A stretch of 64,000 nucleotides of DNA, from positions 1 through 64,000 of the forward strand of contig BNUU01000004.1 in assembly GCA_025997595.1 (NCBI GenBank), written 5' to 3'. Under the pieces are notes generated by a model. It was not told where the DNA came from, ran no database searches, and worked only from the letters and a program-made list of their open reading frames with translations. The position numbers and the translations under genes are program-made. The stretch is from Spirochaetia bacterium (lineage in GTDB: Bacteria > Spirochaetota > Spirochaetia > Treponematales > Breznakiellaceae). Positions 17,846 to 25,885 of this stretch are shown piece by piece; position 1 is the stretch's first letter; every line of letters starts with the position of its first letter.

Positions 17846-18640
17846 TTAATTGTTACTCGGCGCGGGCTGCGCGGACCAGAGTCCCTGTACACGTTCAGGA
17901 TCACTCAATTCATCGCCGTCGAAAATGGACTCAAAGGTATCGGTTTGTACCTTCAATTGATCAAAGTATACATAGAAGTTATCCACCCGCTCAGTCGGCT
18001 GAGTCCATATCCGGAATTTGACAAATTTTATACTCGAAGTATCAACAATTGACTGTTTGGACTGGGGAATTCTGGCGGGAATACTGACCCGCATGTTTTT
18101 CCAGCCCGTAAACTTGAGATCGCCTATTCTGACACTATGAACCACACCCCGGTTATCCCGGAAATAGGCTTCAATATAAAAATTAAGATTGGGTCCCCAT
18201 ACCCAGCAATCCAGAGCCTGAACCCGGCCCGGAAGGGGAATTTCAAAGGGGACCGCTTCATCACCGCCGCCGGCCTCTACGGGGTACACATCTATCCAGT
18301 TATAACCCCGGCGATCGAACCTGCCCCAGATGCCCAGACTCTGCCGCTGCTGGTCATCCTGTTTCTGACGCAGGGCCTGAGGGGAGGCCGCAACATAGGT
18401 CAGCTTGGGGTAGGACTCTTCCTCTGTTTTAGTGGCAAATTTACTGGCATCCACCCGCCATTGAAATTCGCTGGAATAGACCGTTCCCCCGGCAATCCAC
18501 TCATGGGCGCCGCCGCTATCGTCAAAAGAATCTATAACAACGGACTCAGAATTGACGGTATTATCATCACCAAATGCAAAAAATATTGCCGTGCATGCCA
18601 AAAGAATAAGGCAGACAGCCCTGAAACTACCTTGTTTCAT
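17846..18640 (-). CDS. flaA: FlaA-family periplasmic flagellar sheath protein (copy 2)
   Basis: 264 residues, with signal peptide ending near IFFAFG. Segments comparable with copy 1 are VQALDCWVWGPNLNFYIEAYFRD, IGDLKFTGWKNMRVSIPARIP and NFYVYFDQLKVQTDTF. It is the first gene after a near-perfect promoter, with GGAG seven bases before ATG. Spirochaetes often carry two or three flaA-type genes, and T. pallidum also has an adjacent pair. The acidic C-terminus (DGDELSDPERVQG) resembles that of copy 1 (DTDDMSDAW). Confidence 0.87.
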   Translation of the reverse strand: MKQGSFRAVCLILLACTAIFFAFGDDNTVNSESVVIDSFDDSGGAHEWIAGGTVYSSEFQWRVDASKFATKTEEESYPKLTYVAASPQALRQKQDDQQRQSLGIWGRFDRRGYNWIDVYPVEAGGGDEAVPFEIPLPGRVQALDCWVWGPNLNFYIEAYFRDNRGVVHSVRIGDLKFTGWKNMRVSIPARIPQSKQSIVDTSSIKFVKFRIWTQPTERVDNFYVYFDQLKVQTDTFESIFDGDELSDPERVQGLWSAQPAPSNN

Positions 18641-18685
18641 CCCAATACTCCTTTTTCCGAACCATAGAAAACGAGTTCTAACCCG

Positions 18686-18714
18686 ATTATATTTCTTATC
18701 GGAATCTTTGTCAA
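18686..18714 (-). promoter_or_regulatory. Consensus sigma-70 promoter of the flaA pair
   Basis: TTGACA (18714-18709), exactly 17 bases, TATAAT (18691-18686): a perfect match to the sigma-70 consensus. Start of transcription is expected near 18679, giving a leader of about 39 bases with AAAGGAG before the first flaA. High constitutive expression of the sheath proteins is inferred. Confidence 0.85.
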
Positions 18715-18736
18715 ACCTCCAAAGTCCTTTTTGGGG

Positions 18737-19630
18737 TTATTCGGGAATTTCCCCGCGGACCGCCGTTTTTATTTTCCGTAAAGCCTCCGGATCCTCAATC
18801 CGCTTTTCCTGAATGATGATATCCGAAGGAAGGGACTTCTCGGCGCGGAAGGCCCTGAAAGCCAGGGCCCAGGGTGAATCATCGAAAACAAGCCTGACAT
18901 TTGCCGAAGTCAGGGCCGGGTCCAGCCAGGAAAAAAGAATAACCGGGACTTTGATATTCCGATCCAGAAAATGAGGGGAAGCGCCGGTCAGGACCACACA
19001 GGAAATATTCTCATAGGAGCTATAATTTGAGTTAAGGGACAAAAAAACAGGATCCTTCATGAAGCCTTCTTCCCGCAGCCCCGCAAGGAAGGACTCCCGG
19101 TTAAACGGAAAATTCTGCTCATCCTGAAAAAAAAGGATGCCCCCGCCATCTCCGTCGGCGGCGCCCCCCGCCTGGGCCAGAATCGCCGCGCAGCGGCCCG
19201 CCCGGTACGCATCGGTACCGGCATCGGCAGCGATGTACCTCAGATTTTCCTCAATATTTGCCCCTCCCCTCCCGCGGCCTTCAATAACGGCCACCGGTAC
19301 ATCAGGATGGGCCTCGGCATAGCGCTGCCCTCCCCGCCCATAACGCGCCGGAAGGATTGCCCCAAAAGGACGCCTGCTTGCCTCTTCCAGGGCAAAAACC
19401 GCCGCATCAGGACCGGCGCTTTCGGCGAGCAGTACCTTCTTTACCGGCCGGAAAAGCCCCAGGGAAAGCCGCGCCTGGGCAATCAAGGCCCGGCGCGGCC
19501 CATAGAGGGCGTCAAAGGAAGCGTCGCTGAGGATCAGCGCCGGAGAACGGGAGAAAAAAAAACCCGCCAGGAAGGCTAATATGAGGATTATGGCAGCCAA
19601 AATAAAGATGGAACGGCGGCGGATCTTCAT
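18737..19630 (-). CDS. Membrane-anchored periplasmic-binding-protein-like protein
   Basis: 297 residues. One uncleaved or signal-anchor segment (IFILAAIILILAFLAGFFF, about residues 8-26) precedes a soluble domain. Its pattern of short hydrophobic strands (RPFGAILPARYG, PVAVIEGRG, GGILFFQDEQNF, ISCVVLTGAS, VPVILFSWLDP) resembles the type I periplasmic binding fold of LacI/BMP proteins. No transporter genes are adjacent and no ligand can be read. The ATG lies six bases from a TATGTT hexamer without a ribosome site. A TonB- or flagella-linked role is not supported. Confidence 0.65.
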   Translation of the reverse strand: MKIRRRSIFILAAIILILAFLAGFFFSRSPALILSDASFDALYGPRRALIAQARLSLGLFRPVKKVLLAESAGPDAAVFALEEASRRPFGAILPARYGRGGQRYAEAHPDVPVAVIEGRGRGGANIEENLRYIAADAGTDAYRAGRCAAILAQAGGAADGDGGGILFFQDEQNFPFNRESFLAGLREEGFMKDPVFLSLNSNYSSYENISCVVLTGASPHFLDRNIKVPVILFSWLDPALTSANVRLVFDDSPWALAFRAFRAEKSLPSDIIIQEKRIEDPEALRKIKTAVRGEIPE

Positions 19631-19710
19631 ACTGAAAACATAACGGGTTTAGTAACTAGTGGGTAGTAGGCCGCGGAGAATATTGCTTGCGGAGATGTTC
19701 CAGGTAATCC

Positions 19711-19739
19711 TTGCTTTTTTATCGATATCGTTATATCGT
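19711..19739 (+). promoter_or_regulatory. Predicted rex promoter with repeated ATCGTTA
   Basis: TTGCTT (19711-19716), 17-base spacer, TATCGT (19734-19739). The spacer and -10 region contain the palindrome CGATATCG and two ATCGTTA-type repeats ending at 19741. Rex proteins usually repress their own or fermentative promoters at inverted repeats, but the sequence here differs from the classic TTGTGAA half-site, so an operator is only a suggestion. Confidence 0.45.
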
Positions 19740-19780
19740 TAAAAAAGGATCGTTTAAATCCCTGACAGGAAGGATAGATT

Positions 19781-20440
19781 GTGGTGAAACAGAAAATCTC
19801 TGCCGCCCCATCGGTACGCCGGCTGCCTTCGTATTTACATACCGTCAGGCAGCTGCAAAAAGAGGCGGGGGAGTATATATCCGGGACCCTCATTGCCGAT
19901 GCGCTGAACCTTGAACCCATCCAGGTGCGAAAGGATCTGGCCATAACCGGGATTATCGGCAAACCCAAAAAGGGATACCCCGTGGAAGCCCTGATCAACG
20001 CCATTGAAGGCTTCCTCGGCTGGGACACCCTCCGGGATGCGGTGCTGGTGGGGGTGGGCAACCTGGGGATGGCCCTGATGGGCTACGAGGAATTCCGGTA
20101 CCATGGGCTGCGCCTGATAGCGGCCTTTGACAGGAACCCAAAAAAAATCGGGCTCCGGATCCACGGGGTGCCGGTACTGTCCATTGATACGGCGGATATC
20201 CAGATCCGCAGCTTTGGGGTAAAAACGGCGATCCTCACGGTTCCCGGCCCCTTCGCCCAGGAAACAGCGGATGCGCTTACCAAGGCAGGGATCGAGGGGA
20301 TATGGAATTTTACCAACGTCAAACTCAAGGTTCCCGATACGGTGGCAGTTCAAAAAGAGGATCTTTCATCGGGCTATGCCATGCTCTGCGTCAAAATGCA
20401 GGCCAAGCGCCTGGAAGAAAATGGATTCAAGCCTCGGTAA
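19781..20440 (+). CDS. rex: Redox-sensing transcriptional repressor Rex
   Basis: 219-residue repressor that reads the NADH/NAD+ ratio. The N-terminal winged helix (about residues 1-80) includes PSVRRLPSYLHTVRQL, TLIADALNLEPIQVRKDLA and GKPKKGYPVEALI. The Rossmann domain has VLVGVGNLGMALMGY and ILTVPGPFAQETADAL. C-terminal helices (VAVQKEDLSSGYAML) form the dimer swap. Start is GTG at 19781, six bases after AGGAAGGA; a second GTG directly follows. It overlaps the next gene by 20 bases. Likely targets would be fermentation and NADH-linked genes elsewhere; the nearby gapA could be checked. Confidence 0.95.
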   Translation: MVKQKISAAPSVRRLPSYLHTVRQLQKEAGEYISGTLIADALNLEPIQVRKDLAITGIIGKPKKGYPVEALINAIEGFLGWDTLRDAVLVGVGNLGMALMGYEEFRYHGLRLIAAFDRNPKKIGLRIHGVPVLSIDTADIQIRSFGVKTAILTVPGPFAQETADALTKAGIEGIWNFTNVKLKVPDTVAVQKEDLSSGYAMLCVKMQAKRLEENGFKPR

Positions 20441-21398
20441 AACCGCCGCCCAGGCCGAAATGCTGGAAAACCGGCTGCGGAAGCGGTACAAACACCTGAA
20501 AAAATGGGCAAAACGGAGCGGAACCGATGTATTCCGCCTCTATGACCGGGATATCCCTGAAATTCCCCTGGTTCTGGACTGCTTTGGGGATGCGTTATCG
20601 GGAGCTCTCTACAAAAGGCCCTACGAAAAGGATGAAAAGGAGGAGCGGCTCTGGCTTTCCGCTATGCGGGAGGCCGCTGCGAGGGCACTGGAGATCGAAG
20701 CAAGCCATGTTTTTATCAAATTCCGGGAACCCCAGCGGGGGAAAACCCAGTATCAGCGCTTTGAAGATGTCCATTTTGAACGGGAAGTCCATGAGGGGGG
20801 GCTTACCTTTCGGGTAAATCTTTCTGATTACCTTGATACGGGACTCTTCCCTGACCGCCGTAAAATGCGCGCCCTTATCCGTGAAGAAGCGGCGGGAAAA
20901 AAGGTCCTCAACCTGTTCTGTTATACCGCCTCCTTTTCCGTATACGCCGCTGCAGGGGGCGCAGCGCAGGTGGATTCGGTGGACCTTTCCCGGACCTACC
21001 TTGACTGGGCGGCCATCAACTTCAGCCTGAACGGCCTCGGCGCCGTTAATGAAAACGGGAGGTACCCTCTTATCCGCGCCGATGTCCTTTCCTTTCTTTC
21101 CGCCGCAGAAAGGGAAAAACGTTCCTGGGATATGATCATCCTGGACCCCCCAACCTTTTCCAACTCAAAAAAGATGGATTCCACCCTGGACATCAAACGG
21201 GATCACCAGACCCTTATCAAAGGGGCCCTGAAACTGCTGAAAAGCGGCGGCCGGCTCTGGTTCAGCACCAATGCCCGGCACTTTCGTCTGGACACAGGGG
21301 ATTTTCCCGGCGTTACCGTTAAAGATATGGAACAGGCGATTACCGACGAGGATTTTGTGGGGAAAAAAATACCCAAGTGCTATCTTTTTCAGGTATAA
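20421..21398 (+). CDS. RlmK-like 23S rRNA methyltransferase
   Basis: 325-residue class I SAM methyltransferase. The start ENRLRKRYKHLKKWAKRSG and YDRDIPEIPLVLDCF match the stand-alone form of the C-terminal half of RlmL/RlmKL, which makes m7G2069 in E. coli 23S rRNA. SAM and catalytic motifs are LNLFCYTASFSVYAA, VDSVDLSRTYLDWA and ILDPPTFSNSKKM. A longer frame begins within rex, but the ATG at 20421 has GGAAGA upstream and begins right before conserved sequence. It is cotranscribed with rex. Exact target base is inferred from family only; RlmI-type m5C specificity is the alternative. Confidence 0.85.
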   Translation: MDSSLGKTAAQAEMLENRLRKRYKHLKKWAKRSGTDVFRLYDRDIPEIPLVLDCFGDALSGALYKRPYEKDEKEERLWLSAMREAAARALEIEASHVFIKFREPQRGKTQYQRFEDVHFEREVHEGGLTFRVNLSDYLDTGLFPDRRKMRALIREEAAGKKVLNLFCYTASFSVYAAAGGAAQVDSVDLSRTYLDWAAINFSLNGLGAVNENGRYPLIRADVLSFLSAAEREKRSWDMIILDPPTFSNSKKMDSTLDIKRDHQTLIKGALKLLKSGGRLWFSTNARHFRLDTGDFPGVTVKDMEQAITDEDFVGKKIPKCYLFQV

Positions 21399-21414
21399 TG
21401 AGGCTTATGAGGCC

Positions 21415-21430
21415 CGCCGCGTTAGCGGCG
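21415..21430 (+). repeat. Junction hairpin, CGCCGC stem with GTTA loop
   Basis: CGCCGC (21415-21420) and GCGGCG (21425-21430) enclose GTTA, followed by TGTTAATTTTT. It may terminate the rex operon weakly or separate the lipoprotein gene from it. The same GTTA loop is seen at the end of oadG (51704-51707). Confidence 0.6.
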
Positions 21431-21470
21431 TGTTAATTTTTACTTCTACGAAAGCGGAGTGAAACGACGC

Positions 21471-22022
21471 ATGAAAAGGAACCTTTGTTTTATTGCGGTG
21501 GGAGCGGCGGTAATCCTGCTGGCCGCCTGCGCCCATAACGCCGCCGTAAGGGACGTTGTACCGGTAGAAGGAGCCGATACGGCGATCTCCGGACCGGCAG
21601 GGACCGTCCCCCTGATTGGGGATCGTCTTGACGGCCCGGTCTTCGCAGCCCTTCCCCCGGAAGCCCGGAGCTATCTCGCCGCAGTCGCCAAAGCCTTCCG
21701 CAATCAGGATACGCAGTTTCTGCTGGCCCAGGGGGAATGGACCTTCGAAGCCGAGGTAAAGCCCCGGTACGACACCGAAACCTACCTGGCCATGCTCTAC
21801 CGCGCCGGTTCCTACGCAACGGACGCCCCCTGGGGGAAAAGCCCAAAAACCCGGCTGGTCCCATCAGAAATACGTGAAATTGAATACATAAAATGGGAAG
21901 AACAGGGCCCCATGCTGGCGATTCAGGGCAGGCTTAACATCAATGACGGCTCACAGATCCCCTGCCAAATCATCCTTGTATGGAAACTGACTGAGCCAAA
22001 AATTTTAGGAATATACCCTTAA
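21471..22022 (+). CDS. Hypothetical lipoprotein
   Basis: 183 residues. The signal peptide ends in a lipobox LAAC with Cys20. The mature chain has a helical segment ([23 protein letters not shown]), an [19 protein letters not shown] stretch and a beta-rich C-terminus, [25 protein letters not shown] do not recognise the family. The ATG at 21471 is preferred to a GTG at 21459, because GGAG overlaps the latter. Its TAA overlaps the rpmE stop on the other strand in the shared TTAA, so the two genes converge with no spacer. Confidence 0.75.
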   Translation: MKRNLCFIAVGAAVILLAACAHNAAVRDVVPVEGADTAISGPAGTVPLIGDRLDGPVFAALPPEARSYLAAVAKAFRNQDTQFLLAQGEWTFEAEVKPRYDTETYLAMLYRAGSYATDAPWGKSPKTRLVPSEIREIEYIKWEEQGPMLAIQGRLNINDGSQIPCQIILVWKLTEPKILGIYP

Positions 22023-22225
22023 CTCTCTTTGATATTGTACTTCTTCCTGAACCGCTCAATCCGCCCGGCGGTGTCTACCAGCTTCTGTTTGCCCGTAAAG
22101 AAGGGGTGGCAGGCGGAGCAAATTTCCACCTTGATATCCTTAACGGTTGAGCGGGTCTCAATTACGTTCCCGCAGGCGCAGGTGATTTTTGTCATCTCGT
22201 ATTTGGGATGAATTTTCTCTTGCAT
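22019..22225 (-). CDS. rpmE: Ribosomal protein bL31, zinc-binding type
   Basis: 68 residues, [19 protein letters not shown] at the start. Cys at 16 and 18 and the CSAC pair near 37-40 form the zinc site of the C+ form of L31. [24 protein letters not shown] is the standard C-terminal block. The ATG at 22225 has GGAGG four bases upstream; a longer frame to 22258 has no such support. It follows rho in many genomes; here it lies upstream of rho on the same strand. Confidence 0.96.
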   Translation of the reverse strand: MQEKIHPKYEMTKITCACGNVIETRSTVKDIKVEICSACHPFFTGKQKLVDTAGRIERFRKKYNIKES

Positions 22226-22294
22226 ATATCCTCCAACAGTGCGTTCGCCCCGGTACACCGGCTCTGCCAGTTTAACCTTTAGAACGCGATTCCC

Positions 22295-24160
22295 CTAGTC
22301 CATCGCCGCCGAACCGGTATTCATGGAACGCAGGAATGCCTCATTATTCTTGCTTTTCTTCATCCTGTCAACCAGCAGTTCGATGATCTCGATGTCGTCC
22401 ATGGGGTTGATAACCTTGCGGAGGACCCAAATCTTCTGCATTTCCTCTTCGGAGAGGAGGAGTTCTTCTTTCCGGGTACCGGATTTCTTGATGTTGATCG
22501 CCGGGAAGAGCCTGCGGTCGGAAATGCGCCGGTCCAGGTTGATTTCCAGGTTGCCGGTGCCCTTGAATTCCTCAAAAATCACTTCATCCATGCGGCTGCC
22601 GGTCTCGATCAGGGCGGTGGAGATGATGGTCAGGCTCCCCCCTTCCTCGATGTTACGGGCGGCCCCGAAGAAACGCTTGGGCTTGTGGAGGGCGTTAGAG
22701 TCCACACCGCCTGAGAGTATCTTCCCCGAGGTGGGGACGGTCTGGTTATAGGCCCGGGCCAGCCGGGTGATGGAATCCAGGAGGATCACCACGTCCTTTT
22801 TGTGCTCCACCAGGCGCTTGGCCTTTTCCAGTACCATTTCCGTAACCTGTACATGCCGGGTGGCCTGTTCGTCAAAGGTTGATGAAATCACCTCCGCCCT
22901 TACCGTCCGCTCCATGTCGGTTACTTCCTCGGGACGCTCGTCGATGAGCAGCACAATTAGGTAGACCTCGGGGTGGTTTTTGGTGATGGCATTGGCTATC
23001 TTCTGCATCATAATGGTTTTACCGGTCCGGGGAGGGGCCACGATGATGGCCCGCTGGCCCTTGCCGATGGGGCAGAAGAGGTTGATGATCCGCTCACTGA
23101 TGCCCTCGGTCGCCGTTTCCAGGTCCAGCTTTTGGTTGGGGTACAGGGGGGTCAGGTTGTCAAAGGGGATACGGTTCTGGGCCACCGTGGGGTCGTCGTA
23201 GTTGACGGTTTCCACCCGGAGCATGGCGAAGAAGCGCTCCCCCTCCTTGGGGCTGCGGATCTGGCCGTAGACCGTGTCCCCGGTTTTCAGGGCAAAAAGC
23301 CGTATCTGGCTGGGACTGATGTAGATGTCGTCCGGGCCGGGGAGGTAAGAATTCTGGGGGCTCCGCAGGAAGCCGTAACTGTCGGGGAGGATCTCCAGGG
23401 AGCCGTAGGCGTAGATGACCCCCCCGCGCTCGGTGTGGGCCTTGAGCAGGGAGAAGATGATCTCCTGCTTTTTAAGGGCCACCATGTCCTCGTGGGTGAT
23501 GTTATAACAGGCCGCCAGCTCCCGTAAATCGATCATGTTAAGCCGGATAAGCTCGTTGATGGAGAGCCGGGGCTTGCCGCCGTCCTGATCGCCGCGGGGC
23601 TCCGGTTTACCGTAAATGTCGGGCATGGAGGGCAGGTTTTTCGGCAGGCTCATGGCAGGCCGGTCAGACGGGGGCAGCGTCTGAGAAACGCCGTCCGGTC
23701 CGGGGACGGCCCCGGCGAAATTCCCAAAACCGGTGTTTCCGGCCAGGTTCCCGCCGGTGTTACCGGTACTTCCAAAGCCTGAATTTCCCCCGGCGGGGAA
23801 AGGCCCGGCATTCATAATACCCTGGGAAGGAGCCTGACCCCCCCGGCTGTTGTAACGGGACCGGGGATGGGAAGAACCCTGCCAGTCATTTCCACCGGAA
23901 ATTCCGGCATCCTGCCTGTGTTCGCGGTAGGGGGTATGTTTTGTCCGGGCCCGTACCACTACTTTATTGCCGGAGCGTTCATCTGCGCCGTCATCCCCGG
24001 CCTCAGATACGGCGTCCCCATCGTCACCGGCAAAGGAAGTATCCGGAGCAGCTTCATCTTTCTCCTGAACTTCCGCCGGAATTTGGTTCCCCGGCTCAAA
24101 ACTTAATTGTTCTTCATTTTCCGCAATTTTAGGTTTGCGACCTCTCCGCAGCATTGCCAT
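22295..24160 (-). CDS. rho: Transcription termination factor Rho with long low-complexity N-terminus
   Basis: 621-residue RNA-dependent ATPase helicase. The canonical part begins near residue 200 ([23 protein letters not shown]), with the cold-shock-like RNA-binding domain ([17 protein letters not shown]), Walker A APPRTGKT, Walker [17 protein letters not shown] and the Q loop [18 protein letters not shown]. The first about 195 residues are disordered: an acidic stretch, then a Gly/Asn/Phe/Pro-rich part with repeats such as GNTGGN and [10 protein letters not shown]. The ATG at 24160 follows AGGCGG by six bases. N-terminal extensions in Rho occur in several phyla and can drive condensates; whether this one does is untested. 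Confidence 0.96.
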   Translation of the reverse strand: MAMLRRGRKPKIAENEEQLSFEPGNQIPAEVQEKDEAAPDTSFAGDDGDAVSEAGDDGADERSGNKVVVRARTKHTPYREHRQDAGISGGNDWQGSSHPRSRYNSRGGQAPSQGIMNAGPFPAGGNSGFGSTGNTGGNLAGNTGFGNFAGAVPGPDGVSQTLPPSDRPAMSLPKNLPSMPDIYGKPEPRGDQDGGKPRLSINELIRLNMIDLRELAACYNITHEDMVALKKQEIIFSLLKAHTERGGVIYAYGSLEILPDSYGFLRSPQNSYLPGPDDIYISPSQIRLFALKTGDTVYGQIRSPKEGERFFAMLRVETVNYDDPTVAQNRIPFDNLTPLYPNQKLDLETATEGISERIINLFCPIGKGQRAIIVAPPRTGKTIMMQKIANAITKNHPEVYLIVLLIDERPEEVTDMERTVRAEVISSTFDEQATRHVQVTEMVLEKAKRLVEHKKDVVILLDSITRLARAYNQTVPTSGKILSGGVDSNALHKPKRFFGAARNIEEGGSLTIISTALIETGSRMDEVIFEEFKGTGNLEINLDRRISDRRLFPAINIKKSGTRKEELLLSEEEMQKIWVLRKVINPMDDIEIIELLVDRMKKSKNNEAFLRSMNTGSAAMD

Positions 24161-24274
24161 TATCAACCGCCTATAGGTTATTAGTAAGGAAAAGGATATA
24201 TTCCATCGGGTATAAAAATTTAATAATTCTTGTTTCCAGTCAGATTATTTCTAAACATATGATAGGATTAAGTA

Positions 24275-24304
24275 ACAATAAACGATAACTCAAATCATTG
24301 TCAA
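24275..24304 (-). promoter_or_regulatory. Predicted rho promoter
   Basis: TTGACA (24304-24299), 18-base spacer, TATTGT (24280-24275). The -35 box lies inside the end of pncC. The start near 24268 gives an AT-rich leader of about 108 bases before rho, long enough for Rho autoregulation, although no specific structure stands out in it. Confidence 0.55.
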
Positions 24305-24775
24305 GAGGGCTTTCACCGCCTGCTCCGCTGCGGAATTCCGCACCCCATTGCGGGAATCCTTATAATGAAAAACCTGGGCCCCGGTTTCTCCGCCCCGGAC
24401 AGCAAGGGCTATCCAGACCGTCCCCACCGGAACGGCGGTCCCATCCCCGCCGGGTCCCGCAAGGCCCGTCACCGCCGCCGCAAAATCGGCGCCGCTTTTC
24501 TCAAGGGCGCCCTCCGCCATGGCGCAGGCGGTCTCCCGGCTGACGGGGCCGTATTTTTCAATTGCGGCCCGGTCCAGGCCCAGCATCTTTACCTTGGCGT
24601 CCACCGTATAACTGACAAAGGAGCCCCAGAGCACATTGGACGCCCCGGGAAGGCGGGCAATCAAATCCGCCGCCAGACCCGCAGTACAGGATTCCGCCAG
24701 TGCAAGGGTTTTGGACCGGGCGGTAAGCTTTTTTACCAGCAGTTCCGCCGCCGTGGCATCCCCGGAATTAGGCAT
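24290..24775 (-). CDS. pncC: Nicotinamide-nucleotide amidase PncC (CinA C-terminal domain)
   Basis: 161-residue stand-alone CinA C-terminal domain that deamidates NMN to recycle NAD. The signature ALAESCTAGLAADLIARLPGAS opens the domain and contains the catalytic Ser. SYTVDAKVKMLGL, YGPVSRETACAMAEGA and AAVTGLAGPGGDGTAVPVGTVWI follow. It overlaps the bactofilin gene by eight bases. The N-terminal CinA domain is absent, as in many amidase-only forms. Confidence 0.92.
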   Translation of the reverse strand: MPNSGDATAAELLVKKLTARSKTLALAESCTAGLAADLIARLPGASNVLWGSFVSYTVDAKVKMLGLDRAAIEKYGPVSRETACAMAEGALEKSGADFAAAVTGLAGPGGDGTAVPVGTVWIALAVRGGETGAQVFHYKDSRNGVRNSAAEQAVKALLTMI

Positions 24776-25190
24776 TGGTTTTCTGCAATTCAGCCTTTAT
24801 CTCTTCCGTGGGCCGGGAGAAGATCTCCACTTCCCTGTCCACGGCGGTCATGCTGCACTGACCGTCAAAAAGCACCCCATCGGCAATGCGGAGCCGTGCG
24901 GCGGTAACATCCCCATGGACTTCCGCCCCGCTGAGCATATCCACCTTGTCCACCGCATGAACCGCCCCAACCACCGTGCCGTAGACAATAAGGGAACTTA
25001 CCTGTATCCGATCCGCGTACACCTCCGCGCCCCGGTCCACAATGAGCGCCCCGGTAGCTTCAATCGTACCCTTGAATTTTCCCTGAATGCGGAGGGTTTC
25101 CCTGAACCGGAGCAGACCGTAAAAACTGGTGGTCTGCCCCAGCACCACCTCCGCGGCGGCGTCCTTCCTCTTCCCCTCTGTGTTCGTCAT
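24768..25190 (-). CDS. Bactofilin
   Basis: 140-residue polymer-forming cytoskeletal protein. The core (about 18-115) is a right-handed beta-helix with short hydrophobic rungs at regular spacing: LRIQGKFKGTIEATG, GALIVDRGAEVYADRI, SLIVYGTVVGAV and GDVTAARLRIADGVLFDG. Disordered ends flank the core. Bactofilins help shape the cell, place flagella or guide wall synthesis; helical cell shape in spirochaetes makes either likely. It overlaps the response regulator by four bases (ATGA). Confidence 0.9.
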   Translation of the reverse strand: MTNTEGKRKDAAAEVVLGQTTSFYGLLRFRETLRIQGKFKGTIEATGALIVDRGAEVYADRIQVSSLIVYGTVVGAVHAVDKVDMLSGAEVHGDVTAARLRIADGVLFDGQCSMTAVDREVEIFSRPTEEIKAELQKTNA

Positions 25191-25885
25191 TCCTGTTCCT
25201 GGCGCGGAAAACTGCGGCTCTCTTTTTCCAGTACCGAAAGGCCTATCTCATTTTTTTTGAGATCCTCCCATTCGGTAACGGTTTTCTCAAGCCTGGCATC
25301 CAGTTCCGCAATATGTTTTCTGACTTCCTGCGTTTTTTCCGTGATAAGGCCCGCAAGCCGGGGCAAGGTGTCCTTGTCCGCCTGGGCAATGGCCGAATCC
25401 AAATCATCGATACTGCTTACGAAATTTGCAAGGCTGTTTTTTATGTCTTCGTTTAACTCTTCCGCCAGGTCAAGCCGGGATTCCCGCACCGCAATCTGGG
25501 TAAAAAGCTCCCGGTTCCGCAGCACCACCCGGATACGGGCCAGAACTTCGGAAAAATTGAAGGGCTTGGTGATATAATCCTCCACCCCCAATTCAAAACC
25601 CTCAACCTTGTCTTTAACATCATCCAGGGCGGAAAACATGATAATGGGGATGTCCCGGTATTTGGGATCCCCCTTTAACGTTTTTGTCACCTCCCAGCCG
25701 GACATCCGGGGCATGATATTGTCCAAAAGGATAAGATCCGGGGAAAAACGTTTTACCTTTTCCAGCGCCTCAAGGCCGTCTTCGGCCTTTTCAACAATAA
25801 ATCCCAGCTTGGAAAGCATGACTTCGAAAAATTCAAGATTGAGCTGCTCATCATCAACGATGAGTATCTTCTTTCGGGTATTCAT
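25187..25885 (-). CDS. Response regulator with C-terminal coiled coil
   Basis: 232 residues. The receiver domain covers 1-125, with the acidic pair at 11-12 (LIVDDE), phospho-acceptor Asp55 (LILLDNIMPRMSGW) and the YITKPF lysine. There is no DNA-binding or enzymatic output domain. Residues about 130-230 form a long charged helix with heptad character (ELNEDIKNSLANFVSSID, KTQEVRKHIAELDARLEKTV). The ATG at 25885 has AGGAAGGAG upstream. It is fused by overlap to lnt before it and bactofilin after it; a role in bactofilin assembly or envelope signalling is inferred from this. Confidence 0.88.
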   Translation of the reverse strand: MNTRKKILIVDDEQLNLEFFEVMLSKLGFIVEKAEDGLEALEKVKRFSPDLILLDNIMPRMSGWEVTKTLKGDPKYRDIPIIMFSALDDVKDKVEGFELGVEDYITKPFNFSEVLARIRVVLRNRELFTQIAVRESRLDLAEELNEDIKNSLANFVSSIDDLDSAIAQADKDTLPRLAGLITEKTQEVRKHIAELDARLEKTVTEWEDLKKNEIGLSVLEKESRSFPRQEQE

